Assembly: GCF_018966525.1 (NCBI RefSeq)
Contig: NZ_CP076607.1
Coordinates: 5,208,001 to 5,272,000, forward strand
Length of the DNA stretch: 64,000 bases
Source: Paenibacillus sophorae
Lineage (GTDB): Bacteria > Bacillota > Bacilli > Paenibacillales > Paenibacillaceae
Direction of reading: 5' to 3'
Shown: piece by piece, positions 8,725-17,685 of the stretch
Position numbering within the stretch: position 1 is the first letter of the stretch
Layout of the letters: the number at the start of each line of letters is the position of its first letter
The notes under the pieces: generated by a model
Told to the model about the DNA's origin: nothing
The model's input: only the letters and a program-made list of their open reading frames with translations
Databases searched by the model: none
Position numbers and translations under genes: made by a program

Positions 8725-9870
8725 TCACACCGCGTTCTGGGCCTGCTGTTGTTCTTCCAGCAACCATTCTACCAACAGGGCTTCCGGCACATTGTCTTTA
8801 CTGGTCTCGGCATATTCTCGGACACGCACCAGCAGTCTTGCTGCCGTATCCGGGTCCACTTCCAGCCCCCGCTTACCAAGTACAAGAGCGACGCCACCCG
8901 TCCCGGAGTGCTTGCCGAGTACGAAACTATGCTCTCTGCCGACTTCAGCAGGGTTAAAGGTCTGGTAGGTCTCCCTATCCTTCACCAGTCCGTCCACATG
9001 AATACCCGATTCATGTGTGAACGCCATCTTTCCTACAATCGGCTTGGAATCTCCGACGCTGCGGCCCGAAGCCGTGATCACCATATCGGCAATCAGCTGG
9101 AGCAATTCGGCCCGGATGTCACTATGGCCGCCGTACAAATAACGCCAGGCCAGCGCAACCTCCTCCATCGCCGCATTGCCTGTTCGCTCACCAATTCCCG
9201 CGACTGTCGTACTCGCCCACGTCGCTCCGGCGGCGATGCCGCTCAGTGTATTCGCGACAGCCAAACCGAAATCGTTATGGCAGTGCACTTCAAGTTCCAC
9301 ATCGGACGGTACAGCTCCAAGCAGCGTACTTATCCGCCCAGCCATCTGACCGGGATGATGCGCGGAAACCGTATCCGCATAACGGAACCAGCGAATACCG
9401 CCTTCCTTATATAGCGAATTGACCAATTCCACAAGAAAACTCATGTCCGCGCGAGACGAATCTTCCATACCGACCGACACGGCCATACCCAGCCCACGCG
9501 CATATTCCACCGCGCGAAGCAGCTTGGCTAATCCTTCGGCGGGCGAAAGCCCAAGCTTGCCCCTAAGCTGAACTTCGGAGACGGGAATAGAAATATGACA
9601 CCACTTTACTCCCGTCGCCAAAGCCTTGTCGATATCGCTTTTGAGTGCACGGTTCCAAGTCATCAGCTTCATGGGAAGTCCGAGGGCGGCAATCGCCGCA
9701 ATATCCTCCTGTTCCCGAATCCCCATAGCCGGAATACCGATCTCCGCTTGCTCTACACCGCACTCCGACAGCAATCTTGCGATTTCCAGCTTTTCCGCCC
9801 TCGTGAATGATACTCCAGCCGCCTGTTCGCCATCCCTTAGAGTTGTGTCACATAGCTTGAGACTTTTCAC
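8725..9870 (-). CDS. nifV: Homocitrate synthase NifV
   Basis: A 381-residue HMGL-like TIM-barrel enzyme that condenses acetyl-CoA with 2-oxoglutarate to give homocitrate, the organic ligand of the nitrogenase FeMo-cofactor. Key motifs are LCDTTLRDGEQAAGVSF at the N-terminus with the catalytic Arg and Asp, HCHNDFGLAVANTL with metal-binding histidines, and TGNAAMEEVALAWRYLYG. Its ATG overlaps the hesA stop (ATGA). It is the last gene of the nif operon. The nif context separates it from 2-isopropylmalate synthase. Confidence 0.96.
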   Translation of the reverse strand: MKSLKLCDTTLRDGEQAAGVSFTRAEKLEIARLLSECGVEQAEIGIPAMGIREQEDIAAIAALGLPMKLMTWNRALKSDIDKALATGVKWCHISIPVSEVQLRGKLGLSPAEGLAKLLRAVEYARGLGMAVSVGMEDSSRADMSFLVELVNSLYKEGGIRWFRYADTVSAHHPGQMAGRISTLLGAVPSDVELEVHCHNDFGLAVANTLSGIAAGATWASTTVAGIGERTGNAAMEEVALAWRYLYGGHSDIRAELLQLIADMVITASGRSVGDSKPIVGKMAFTHESGIHVDGLVKDRETYQTFNPAEVGREHSFVLGKHSGTGGVALVLGKRGLEVDPDTAARLLVRVREYAETSKDNVPEALLVEWLLEEQQQAQNAV

Positions 9871-10622
9871 GGTTTACCTCCTTCTCCGCAGCAAGCGCAA
9901 TTCGGATTACGGGCAAGTCGGACACTGTAGGTGCTAAAGTCAAGTGAGTTAAAGCGATGCATAATGCCGGTATAGGCCGGCCCTACCCTTGTAATCCATT
10001 TTACGGCTTCCAGCGCAGCCAGGCAACCCGCAATACCGGAGGTTGCGCCCAGAACTGGAAATCCAAAAGGTTCCCACTGAGGCTGGTTGTCGGGATAAAG
10101 ACATTCCAGACAAGGCGTCTCTCCTGGAACCATTGTTGTCAAAGATATTTCAAAGCCGTACATCGCCGATTCCACCATCGGCTTGCCGGCTTCTACGCAG
10201 AGTCGATTCAATACGTACCGCTCCGGAAAATCATAACGGGCGTCGATAACGATATCGGCGCTCTCAACCCAAGACTTTGCCTTGTCGTACTCGATCTTGG
10301 AATTGTAACCCTCGATTTCCATCTCGGGATTGAGCCGCCGCAAATGCTCTACGGCCGTGCTCATCCGCTCCATTCCCAAGTGTTCGCTATCCATTAGAAT
10401 CTGGCGGTTCAGGTCCGGCAAGAGAATTTTCCCTTCATGCGCGAGAATCAATTTACCGACTCCTGCAGCCGCCAAATAAATCGCTGCCGTACCACCCAGA
10501 CCGCCGATACCGGCGATCATTACCGTCGCTTCTTTCAGCGCTTTCTGTCCGTTCTCTCCCAGCAGCTTCAACTGCCGTGCATACCGCTCCTGTTCCAGCA
10601 AGCCGATCGACCCTTGCTCCAT
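9867..10622 (-). CDS. hesA: HesA/MoeB/ThiF-family adenylyltransferase
   Basis: A 251-residue E1-like protein. The nucleotide-binding glycine motif MIAGIGGLGGTAAIYLAAAG lies at about residue 36, with DLNRQIL downstream. Two CxxC pairs (CLECLYP and CACCG) are the usual Zn ligands. HesA is found in Gram-positive and cyanobacterial nif clusters and is thought to help metal-cofactor maturation. Its precise step is not settled. Eighty bases separate it from the DUF269 gene, and its stop overlaps the nifV start. Confidence 0.93.
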   Translation of the reverse strand: MEQGSIGLLEQERYARQLKLLGENGQKALKEATVMIAGIGGLGGTAAIYLAAAGVGKLILAHEGKILLPDLNRQILMDSEHLGMERMSTAVEHLRRLNPEMEIEGYNSKIEYDKAKSWVESADIVIDARYDFPERYVLNRLCVEAGKPMVESAMYGFEISLTTMVPGETPCLECLYPDNQPQWEPFGFPVLGATSGIAGCLAALEAVKWITRVGPAYTGIMHRFNSLDFSTYSVRLARNPNCACCGEGGKP

Positions 10623-10702
10623 CGCATTATACCTCCGTTATAGCTCATGATTTAATAGTTTCATAATAGTATAGGATCGGAGGTGTTTCTTGACAATGAA
10701 GT

Positions 10703-11263
10703 TTATCCCTCCAGACTGAGTAATCCGTGCACAGCAGTCTGTTCTTTATACTTATCCAAGAAGGCAAGGCCCTCATCCAAGCAAGCGACCCCATAGGCAA
10801 CGGTTTTCTCCAGAGAAGTGAACGGAAATGGAAAGCCTGCGCGGAGGCTCTTCATCACAAGAATAATGCGGCCGCTGTAGATCAGTCCACGTCCGAACCC
10901 TTCGACATTAATTTCCGCGGAGCTTTGAATCATCAAGCCGCTCTTCTCCTCCATCAGGCTAGCGATGGCCTGAAACAATACGGGCACCTGGCGGCGGACC
11001 TCATCGGACGCCGTGCAATTAATGTCCGATTGAGCCTTATCCTCCGCTGAAGCCAGGAACAGTTTCGCAATCTTTTCCTCGGGAGTAAGGGAAGCATAGC
11101 GCCCAAAATAATCGCTCGCGCTGAGCAGATCGTTCAAACGGCGGACAAGCCGCTCCGCCTTTTCAGGATCGGGCGCCGGTTTGGAGCGGCGCTTCGGTCG
11201 CACTTGAGCGTTGTCCGCCGGCTGTTCGTTCGCACATGCGACTTCGTTAGCCATTTGATCCAT
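10703..11263 (-). CDS. NifX-associated nitrogen fixation protein (DUF269)
   Basis: A 186-residue protein matching the DUF269 family found next to nifX in many diazotrophs. Visible segments are YFGRYASLTPEEKIAKLF, ADLNCTASDEVRRQVP-like acidic stretches, and GRGLIYSGRIILVMKSLR. The function is unknown, though cofactor assembly or storage is commonly suspected. I choose the ATG at 11263, which has GGAAGGAG 9 bases upstream, over an upstream start at 11362 that would add 33 unlikely Arg/Cys-rich residues. It overlaps nifX by 17 bases. P. polymyxa-type clusters, as I recall, lack this gene. Confidence 0.88.
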   Translation of the reverse strand: MDQMANEVACANEQPADNAQVRPKRRSKPAPDPEKAERLVRRLNDLLSASDYFGRYASLTPEEKIAKLFLASAEDKAQSDINCTASDEVRRQVPVLFQAIASLMEEKSGLMIQSSAEINVEGFGRGLIYSGRIILVMKSLRAGFPFPFTSLEKTVAYGVACLDEGLAFLDKYKEQTAVHGLLSLEG

Positions 11264-11648
11264 TAACCCCAGCTCCTTCCTCTTCCTCCGCACGCAGCAC
11301 CTTGGCCAGCCACATTGGCGGTTTACCCTGCAGCATCTCCTCGAGCCGTTTAACCTGTTCATCGATCGGACTTCCGAACGGTACTTTGACCGGCATGATT
11401 TTGCGGCGGGTCACCTTCGCTGCCGCCGATGCTCCAATCTGCATAAGAAAAATCAATGTGCAGTCTTCGATAGCCTCAATCCGGCTGTCGATCTTGCCCA
11501 TTTCATCCTGGGCTGCGATGTCGGGTATTCTGCGCAGCTCCAAAAGCTCGCTGCTACCCTTCGTAAGATTATAAATGGCAAACATCGAACTTTGCCCAAA
11601 ATGGGCATTTACACGAACTCCGTCATCTGTGGCGAATGCTACTTTCAC
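11247..11648 (-). CDS. nifX: NifX, FeMo-cofactor/NifB-co carrier
   Basis: A 133-residue single-domain protein of the NifX/NafY/dinitrogenase iron-molybdenum cofactor-binding family. The opening MKVAFATDDGVRVNAHFGQS is the family hallmark, and the C-terminal KRLEEMLQGKPPMWLAKVL is typical of true NifX. It carries cofactor precursor between NifB and NifEN. The start lies inside the 3' end of nifN (26-base overlap), consistent with translational coupling. Confidence 0.94.
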   Translation of the reverse strand: MKVAFATDDGVRVNAHFGQSSMFAIYNLTKGSSELLELRRIPDIAAQDEMGKIDSRIEAIEDCTLIFLMQIGASAAAKVTRRKIMPVKVPFGSPIDEQVKRLEEMLQGKPPMWLAKVLRAEEEEGAGVNGSNG

Positions 11649-12951
11649 GATGCTCCGCCTCCCTTCTCATTAATAGATTGCCTGCTTTATTGGTCCACTC
11701 CATCGCTCCACGATAGCCGACGGAAACATTCATATACGATCCGAGCTCATTCCATATCGGGAAACCAGCAGCCAGGAAAGCCGCTCCAATACGCTCCGCT
11801 CCCGCAATTCCGTGCGAACTTCCGATCCACAAATCGGCTCCGCTTCCGAGCACCTCGGCGTCGTCCAGGTCGCCGACCCATACCTCGCGCTCCATTTCGG
11901 CCACCGCCGGCGTTTCATACGAGGTAATCAGCGCCTTTTGCTCAACCCCCAGCTCATCCAGCCATTCCGAGACAGAGCGAAGATGATCCGGTTCAAGCGC
12001 AGCCAGAGCGGAGACACCGGCAAACTGAAAGTGTGCATCAAGCATACAGTCAAGCAGATTTTCACGCTGCCAGCAGTACCGGATGGGAACAGGAACACCG
12101 CTGATTTGATGCAGGAAATTCAGCAGCTCGTCGGAAGCCTTGAGCCCCATCGTTCCTTGGAACACCTTGTATGGCGTACCCAGAGCGTTATGCAGTCTTC
12201 TGGCCGGACGTTCCATACTGGCGCCAAAGGCGATAGTAAGCCCCGACTGCAAGCTCTGCAGCATTGAGTCCAAAGGAACCCCGCCTCTGGTCAGCGGTGA
12301 GAATCCTGTCAGGAGATGTCCCGACAGAGAAGTCGATATATCAGGAAGCGCGATGACCTCAAAGCCAAAGGAGGATACGATTTCCTTGAGTTCCATTACG
12401 TCCCCAGGTGTGAGATAAGAACCCGGCAGCAGCGTAATCTGGCGGGAATTCACGTTCCGCTGTCCCCGAAGACCCGCCTGCTGAATAAGTTCATCGACCA
12501 TCGCTTCAACAGTTACACTGAATCCGGATTCGAGCGATCCGCGAAAGTCTGGCAGCGTCACAGAGAAGGCAAGCCCGCCGCGCATATTCCGCTCTCTCTT
12601 GTACGACTTCAGCATACTCTGGTAATCCACCCCTGCAACATCGGTCAACTCAGTCCCGATGATCCCGATAATGTCGGGACGATGCTTGGACAGCACTGCG
12701 TTCAGGGCTTCTTCCAAATTGCGGTTTGCGTCGAAAATAACGTCCATTTCCTGCAATGCTGAAGTCTGTACTGCAATCGGTTCACGAAAATGCCGAGTCA
12801 GAAGCGCTTTGGGAAAGGCGGAGCAGCCCTGCGAGCCATGAACAACCGGCATGGCCCGATAGCAGCCCTGCATCGCCAGTATACCGCCGAGAGACTGGCC
12901 TATTTTCAGCGGATTAACCGATACCGGTTTGCTTCTTTTCTTAACGGTCAT
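11623..12951 (-). CDS. nifN: Nitrogenase cofactor biosynthesis protein NifN
   Basis: The beta-like subunit of the NifEN scaffold on which the FeMo-cofactor precursor matures. It has 442 residues from the ATG at 12951 (MTVKKRSKPVSVNPLK). An earlier in-frame start would add 48 residues overlapping nifE, whereas AAGGAGGG just before 12951 supports the shorter form. VVHGSQGCSAFPKALLTRHF matches the cluster-binding cysteine and helix of NifK/NifN. It overlaps nifE by 11 bases and nifX by 26. Confidence 0.95.
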   Translation of the reverse strand: MTVKKRSKPVSVNPLKIGQSLGGILAMQGCYRAMPVVHGSQGCSAFPKALLTRHFREPIAVQTSALQEMDVIFDANRNLEEALNAVLSKHRPDIIGIIGTELTDVAGVDYQSMLKSYKRERNMRGGLAFSVTLPDFRGSLESGFSVTVEAMVDELIQQAGLRGQRNVNSRQITLLPGSYLTPGDVMELKEIVSSFGFEVIALPDISTSLSGHLLTGFSPLTRGGVPLDSMLQSLQSGLTIAFGASMERPARRLHNALGTPYKVFQGTMGLKASDELLNFLHQISGVPVPIRYCWQRENLLDCMLDAHFQFAGVSALAALEPDHLRSVSEWLDELGVEQKALITSYETPAVAEMEREVWVGDLDDAEVLGSGADLWIGSSHGIAGAERIGAAFLAAGFPIWNELGSYMNVSVGYRGAMEWTNKAGNLLMRREAEHRESSIRHR

Positions 12952-14302
12952 AGCTGCCCTCCTTGTCCCACGGAGCTGGCGAGGAGGCGAGCTTCCATAT
13001 CGGATTAGCCATGGAATCAACCAATTCCTTGGCCAGCCGCAGCAGACCTTCGTAACCGGCATAGGCCTTATGGCGTTCCTGATTGATATCCACAAACGGA
13101 ATTTGCTCTTTCATTGCAACATACATATTCCGCCCGCCGGCAATCATAATGTCGGCTTTGCGTTCCTTCACCGTCTTGATAATACGGCTTGCTCCGCCTT
13201 CCGGGATGTACTCTGTGTCATCGCTGACTCTGTCGGCAATCCGCTGTACATCCTCATCCGAGCTTTTGTTCGTTCCGACACCAACGACCTGGATGCCCAG
13301 TTCCTTCAGCGCTGAAATAACCGACCAGCTTTTCACTCCGCCTGTATAGAGAACCGCTTTCTTCCCTTTAAGTATTTTGCGGTATGGCCGCAGGTCATGA
13401 GACAACCGATTCTCTTCCCGCTCCGTCAACCGGTCAACCCTGCGCTCCATCTCTCTGTCGTTCAGCAGAAACGCCATTTGACGCAAAGAGTAGGTGGTCT
13501 CTTTTGCACCATAGAACGAACCTTCAAAATAGGGAATGCCATATTTGGATTCCATCTGCTTCGCCAGTCCAAGCAGTGCGCGGCTGCACACTACCATATT
13601 GGCTTTCGCGCGGTGGGCCCAGGTAATTTCCTTATATCTGGCATCGCCCGTAATGCGGGATAAAAGCGTAATTCCCGCCTGATTCATCAGCTTTTCAATA
13701 TCCCACATCTCGCCGGCGATGTTGTACTCGCCAATCAGGTTTACGCCCATAGAAGCCTCTAGTTCCGGTTCACCCGTACCGATAACATATTGGAGCAAAG
13801 CATCGCCCGCGAGCCGGTTGCCGAGATTCTTGCTGCCGACAAAGCCGGGGCTGTTCACAGGAACTACCGGGATTCCGAGACGCCCGGACGCCTCTTTACA
13901 GACGGCATCCATGTCTTCGCCGATCAGCGCCGTAACGCAGGTCGAATATACAAAGATAGCCGGAGGCGCAAAACGCCCGGCAATATAGTCAATGCTGTCT
14001 TTCAGTTTTTTTTCTCCGCCAAAAATAATGTCATTATTGCTCAAATCCGTCGCAAAGCCGTATTGGGAGAGGGAAGGGCCACTCGAAAGGCTTCCCCGGC
14101 TTTCCCAACTGTTGCCGGCGCAAGCAACCGGTCCATGCACGAGATGCGCAGCATCCATGATCGGGAGCAATGTAATTTGCGCTCCGTCGAATGAGCAACC
14201 TCCGGCTGCCTCACCCGGTTTTGGCCGTGGACAAGGCTTTGATTTGGGGGCAAGACTCCCGCAGGCCTGATCGTCTATCTCTTCCTTTCGAATAGGCTCC
14301 AT
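12941..14302 (-). CDS. nifE: Nitrogenase cofactor biosynthesis protein NifE
   Basis: The alpha-like subunit of NifEN. I use the ATG at 14302 (MEPIRKEEID), which has GAAGGAG about 11 bases upstream and gives 453 residues. A start at 14431 would add a hydrophobic tail not typical of the family. GGCSFDGAQITLLPI and HLVHGPVACAGNSW carry the P-cluster-equivalent cysteines. A 232-base gap to nifK holds a hairpin and a candidate promoter, so the E-N-X-DUF269-hesA-V half may have extra control. Confidence 0.95.
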   Translation of the reverse strand: MEPIRKEEIDDQACGSLAPKSKPCPRPKPGEAAGGCSFDGAQITLLPIMDAAHLVHGPVACAGNSWESRGSLSSGPSLSQYGFATDLSNNDIIFGGEKKLKDSIDYIAGRFAPPAIFVYSTCVTALIGEDMDAVCKEASGRLGIPVVPVNSPGFVGSKNLGNRLAGDALLQYVIGTGEPELEASMGVNLIGEYNIAGEMWDIEKLMNQAGITLLSRITGDARYKEITWAHRAKANMVVCSRALLGLAKQMESKYGIPYFEGSFYGAKETTYSLRQMAFLLNDREMERRVDRLTEREENRLSHDLRPYRKILKGKKAVLYTGGVKSWSVISALKELGIQVVGVGTNKSSDEDVQRIADRVSDDTEYIPEGGASRIIKTVKERKADIMIAGGRNMYVAMKEQIPFVDINQERHKAYAGYEGLLRLAKELVDSMANPIWKLASSPAPWDKEGSYDR

Positions 14303-14454
14303 TGGATCATCATCTCCTTCGCTAAGACTCAGTGCTCTAAATCCTACTACCCACAAGGCTAAACAACTGAAATGAATGCGGAATAAATCGAACAGAAACG
14401 TTTGGACCCCAAGCCGTATACATTTCGCCACTATTCCAAATCTGTATTGTACAA

Positions 14455-14463
14455 ATTATAACA
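14455..14463 (-). promoter_or_regulatory. Candidate internal promoter before nifE (extended -10)
   Basis: On the minus strand TGTTATAAT is a perfect extended -10 (TGnTATAAT), about 150 bases before nifE. No convincing -35 hexamer is present 15-18 bases upstream. It could drive nifE-N-X-DUF269-hesA-V separately from nifBHDK. Confidence 0.45.
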
Positions 14464-14485
14464 TATTCTCTCTGTAAATAGGATG

Positions 14486-14520
14486 AGGGAGCAGATTTAT
14501 CCAAGATAAATCTGCTCCCT
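14486..14520. repeat. Perfect 16-bp stem-loop between nifK and nifE
   Basis: AGGGAGCAGATTTATC and its exact complement are separated by three bases, beginning 15 bases after the nifK stop. The T-run lies only on the plus-strand side, so in the nif direction this is not a classical terminator. It may instead stabilise the 3' end of a processed nifHDK message, or stop antisense transcription. Confidence 0.75.
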
Positions 14521-14534
14521 TTTTTACCTATTGA

Positions 14535-16088
14535 TTAGCGAACCAAATCACCGAAACCGGACTCGTTGTTGTCCAACTGATCGAGGACAATATTGACAAT
14601 CAAGGTCAGCAGATTCAGTGCTCCTTGGTAGCCGATAATCGGATTACGATGCATATGATGACGGTCAAAGATCGGGAAGCCTACACGGACCAGCGGTACT
14701 CCCGCATCCTTGGCGGCGAATTTAACGTGCGAGCTGCCGATGGCCAGGTCAACCGGATCGTTAAGCAGCAGCGAACGCAGGTGCCAAAGGTCTTTGCCCA
14801 CATAGACAGTTGCTTCGGAACCGTAAGGGCTGGATGCCAGCAGTTCTTCAACTTCAAGCTTCCACTTCTTGCCGTCGAATTCCACATCGCCGTTCGAGCA
14901 CAGAATGTGAACCGGCTCCATGCCAACCTCCAGACAGAATCCGATAAGTCCAAGCAGCAGGTCAGGGTCACCGGCAAGAGCAACGCGTTTGCCATGCAGA
15001 TAAGGATGGCTGTCGGCGTAAGCGTCAACCACGCGTCCGCGTTCTTCGGTGAGCGATGCCGGAACCGGAAGTCCAGTCAGTTCGCTGATAGCTGCGAGCA
15101 GCTTATCCGTAGCTTTTACGCCAAGCGGAGTGGACAAGGAGGAAACTTGTTGTTTCCAGGTTCCGCTGATATATTCTTGAGTCTTCTTCAGCGTGTATTT
15201 TTGCAGTACAAGTGAACCCAGCGCGTTAGCAGCTTTCGGAACATCGGCTAGCTTCGTTCCGCCATAGTAGTACTCGTATTCGCCAGTAGCCGGGGAATCG
15301 TAGTTGCCGCTGTGATCGCCGAGAATCGTGTACTTCGTATCGAAAGCGTTCAGGATTTTGCGGATTTCCGCAAAGTTGCCTGTATAAGGCTCGAATCCGA
15401 GCAGCACGTTCAGCTTCTCGCCTTCTTCGCCAGTACCCGGAGCAGCAGTCAGGCCGGAACGGTCAAACAGCTGGTTCAGAATGCTCTTGATCATTGCGTC
15501 ATACCCAGTAACGTGCGAGCCGATGAAGCTAGGCGTGTTGGCATACGTAACAGGGAAATCTTCGGCGATTGCGCCTTTTTGACGAGCATTGCCAATAAAA
15601 GCTGTCAGGTCGTCACCAATAACTTCCGCCATACAAGTGGTACATACGGCTACCATTTCCGGTTTGTACAGAGCAACTGCATTTTGCAGACCGTCGATCA
15701 TGTTGCTCATGCCGCCGAATACAGCTGCATCCTCAGTCATCGAGGAGGAAACGGCCGGCGTAGGTTCTTTAAAGTGACGGCTCAGATGGCTGCGGAAGTA
15801 AGAGTTACAGCCTTGGGAACCGTGTACGAACGGCAGCGTTTTTTCGAATCCGAGTGCTGCCATAACCGACCCGAGCGGTTGGCAAGCTTTGTGAGGATTG
15901 ATAACGACCGCTTTACGATCGAAGTTCTTTTCCATGTACTCCGCGGATTTGGAGTAAGCGAGCGCTTCTGCTTTTTCCTGATCACTGCAAGGCGCTTCAA
16001 ATTGCTTCTTGTTCTCACGTTGTTGTACATAGCGTTCTTCCGTAAACAAGGTGTTATAGTCCGGAATATTCAATTTTTCCTTGCTCAT
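14535..16088 (-). CDS. nifK: Nitrogenase MoFe protein beta subunit
   Basis: A 517-residue NifK, which forms the alpha2-beta2 MoFe protein with NifD and supplies half of the P-cluster ligands. HKACQPLGSVMAALGFE and FVHGSQGCNSYFRSHLSRHF contain the conserved cysteines, and VCTTCMAEVIGDDL the third. The N-terminus PDYNTLFTEERYVQQRENKK is typical of the Gram-positive form. Its ATG overlaps the nifD stop by 4 bases. Length and motifs are complete. Confidence 0.97.
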   Translation of the reverse strand: MSKEKLNIPDYNTLFTEERYVQQRENKKQFEAPCSDQEKAEALAYSKSAEYMEKNFDRKAVVINPHKACQPLGSVMAALGFEKTLPFVHGSQGCNSYFRSHLSRHFKEPTPAVSSSMTEDAAVFGGMSNMIDGLQNAVALYKPEMVAVCTTCMAEVIGDDLTAFIGNARQKGAIAEDFPVTYANTPSFIGSHVTGYDAMIKSILNQLFDRSGLTAAPGTGEEGEKLNVLLGFEPYTGNFAEIRKILNAFDTKYTILGDHSGNYDSPATGEYEYYYGGTKLADVPKAANALGSLVLQKYTLKKTQEYISGTWKQQVSSLSTPLGVKATDKLLAAISELTGLPVPASLTEERGRVVDAYADSHPYLHGKRVALAGDPDLLLGLIGFCLEVGMEPVHILCSNGDVEFDGKKWKLEVEELLASSPYGSEATVYVGKDLWHLRSLLLNDPVDLAIGSSHVKFAAKDAGVPLVRVGFPIFDRHHMHRNPIIGYQGALNLLTLIVNIVLDQLDNNESGFGDLVR

Positions 16089-17542
16089 ACGCTCGCCCCC
16101 TCTGGCTGTACTTTTTCTTTCTTGTCAATCAAACTCCATATTGGGTTGTTCACGGTCATATCCATGTCCTTGGCAAAAATCTTGAAGCCGTCGAAGCCAT
16201 GGTACGGACCGCTGTAATCCCACGAGTGCATTTGACGGAACGGAATACCCATTTTGTGGTATACGTATTTTTCCTTAACACCCGATCCCATAAGGTCGAT
16301 GTTCAGTTTTTGAGCGAGCTCTTCCAATTCGTATGCTGTCGGATCGTCCATAATAATCGATCCTACCTTCATATCAGGGAAGGTTCTTTCATAGTCATCT
16401 TTATGAGCAAACTCGTAGCCGGTAGCAACGATTTCCATGCCCAGATCTTCGTATGCGCCAATCGTATGACGGGAACGCAGGCCGCCGATCAGAAGCATAA
16501 CCTTTTTGCCTTCCAGACGCGGTCTGTATTTGCCAATGATGGCATCCATTTGCGGCTTGTATTTTGCGATAACCTTCTCGCAGTTTTCTTGGATCGTTGC
16601 GTCGAACTTGGCAGCGATCGCGCGCAGGCTCTCGTAAGTTTTCGACGGTCCGAAGAAGTTGTACTCCATCCACGGAATACCGTAAGCTTTCTCCATATGA
16701 TCAACCATGTAGTTCATGGAACGGTGGCAGTGAATCAGGTTCATCTTCGCTTTGTGGGCGATTTCCAGCTCGTTCAGAGTGCCGTCACCGGACCATTGAG
16801 CGATTACGCGCAGACCCATTTCTTCCAGCAGGATACGGGAAGCCCATGCGTCACCGCCGATGTTATAGTCACCGATGATATTTACATCGTAAGGACCGGT
16901 TTCGGCCAGATCCGCTTTACCCATTACAAAGTCGCGGATAGCGTCGTTCGCAATATGGTGACCAAGCGATTGGCTGACGCCGCGGAAACCTTCGCAACGG
17001 ACTGGAACAACTGGCATTTCCAGTTCTTTGGCCATTTTTTTGGATACAGCTTCAATATCGTCGCCGATCAGACCGACCGGACATTCGGATTGAACAGAGA
17101 TACCTTTAGCCAGCGGGAACATTTCCTTGATCTCACGGCAGATGATTTCCAGCTTCTTGTCGCCGCCAAAGACGATGTCTGTCTCTTGGAAATCACTTGT
17201 GATTTGCATAGCTGTGAAGTTGTCGATGCCAAGCGTACCGTTCGCATAGTTGCGGCGAGTACCCCAGCTGTATTGTCCGCAACCAACCGGGCCGTGAGAG
17301 ATATGAACCATATCCTTGATTGGTCCCCATACCACGCCTTTGGAACCGGCATAGGAGCAACCGCGTGGCGTCATTACACCTGGACGGGATTTAATGTTCG
17401 ATTTCAGGGAGCAACTGCAGGATTCCTTAGTCTCTTCAGTATTAATCTGAAAATGCTTCTTACGGTCTTTTTTTGCTTTATCGGGATAGGCTTCCAGTAT
17501 ATCCTCAACTAACTTTTTGTTCGCCTCAATATCCAGTCCCAT
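16085..17542 (-). CDS. nifD: Nitrogenase MoFe protein alpha subunit
   Basis: A 485-residue NifD holding the FeMo-cofactor. The cofactor environment is intact: LIHCHRSMNY (Cys275 equivalent), MHSWDYSGPYHGFDGF (His442 equivalent), SQSLGHHIAND (Gln191/His195 equivalents) and KGVVWGPIKDMVH (Val70 equivalent). P-cluster cysteines lie in PRGCSYAGSKG and GPVGCGQYSW. I prefer the ATG at 17542 (MGLDIEANKK), preceded by AAAGGAGG at 8 bases. An ATG 11 codons upstream has its SD motif almost touching the codon. These residues mark Mo-type rather than V- or Fe-only nitrogenase. Confidence 0.97.
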   Translation of the reverse strand: MGLDIEANKKLVEDILEAYPDKAKKDRKKHFQINTEETKESCSCSLKSNIKSRPGVMTPRGCSYAGSKGVVWGPIKDMVHISHGPVGCGQYSWGTRRNYANGTLGIDNFTAMQITSDFQETDIVFGGDKKLEIICREIKEMFPLAKGISVQSECPVGLIGDDIEAVSKKMAKELEMPVVPVRCEGFRGVSQSLGHHIANDAIRDFVMGKADLAETGPYDVNIIGDYNIGGDAWASRILLEEMGLRVIAQWSGDGTLNELEIAHKAKMNLIHCHRSMNYMVDHMEKAYGIPWMEYNFFGPSKTYESLRAIAAKFDATIQENCEKVIAKYKPQMDAIIGKYRPRLEGKKVMLLIGGLRSRHTIGAYEDLGMEIVATGYEFAHKDDYERTFPDMKVGSIIMDDPTAYELEELAQKLNIDLMGSGVKEKYVYHKMGIPFRQMHSWDYSGPYHGFDGFKIFAKDMDMTVNNPIWSLIDKKEKVQPEGASV

Positions 17543-17607
17543 TCGTTGAGCCTCCTTTTCAATTGTGCAGGACATTACCTCCTGCAGGGCATGCTTTGTT
17601 TAATTCG

Positions 17608-17646
17608 GTCCAGTGAATGACCGTCTCTCCACTCCATTCACTGGAC
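17608..17646 (-). repeat. Stem-loop in the nifH-nifD gap
   Basis: GTCCAGTGAATG and CATTCACTGGAC form a perfect 12-bp stem, with no T-run in the nif direction. An intercistronic hairpin here could stabilise the nifH segment and raise NifH above NifDK, as reported for other diazotrophs. That role is inference. Confidence 0.65.
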
Positions 17647-17685
17647 AACTTCTATTGTTAAGCGAAGTCTGTTCGCTTTTTTTTA

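Noticed and set aside
14486..14525. Terminator ending the nif operon after nifK
   Set aside because: The T-run is on the plus strand only. In the nif direction there is no T tail, and nifE follows in a continuous cluster.
17543..17575. Start of nifD at the upstream ATG (17575)
   Set aside because: Its SD sequence is only about two bases from the ATG, whereas ATG 17542 has AAAGGAGG at 8 bases and the family N-terminus.
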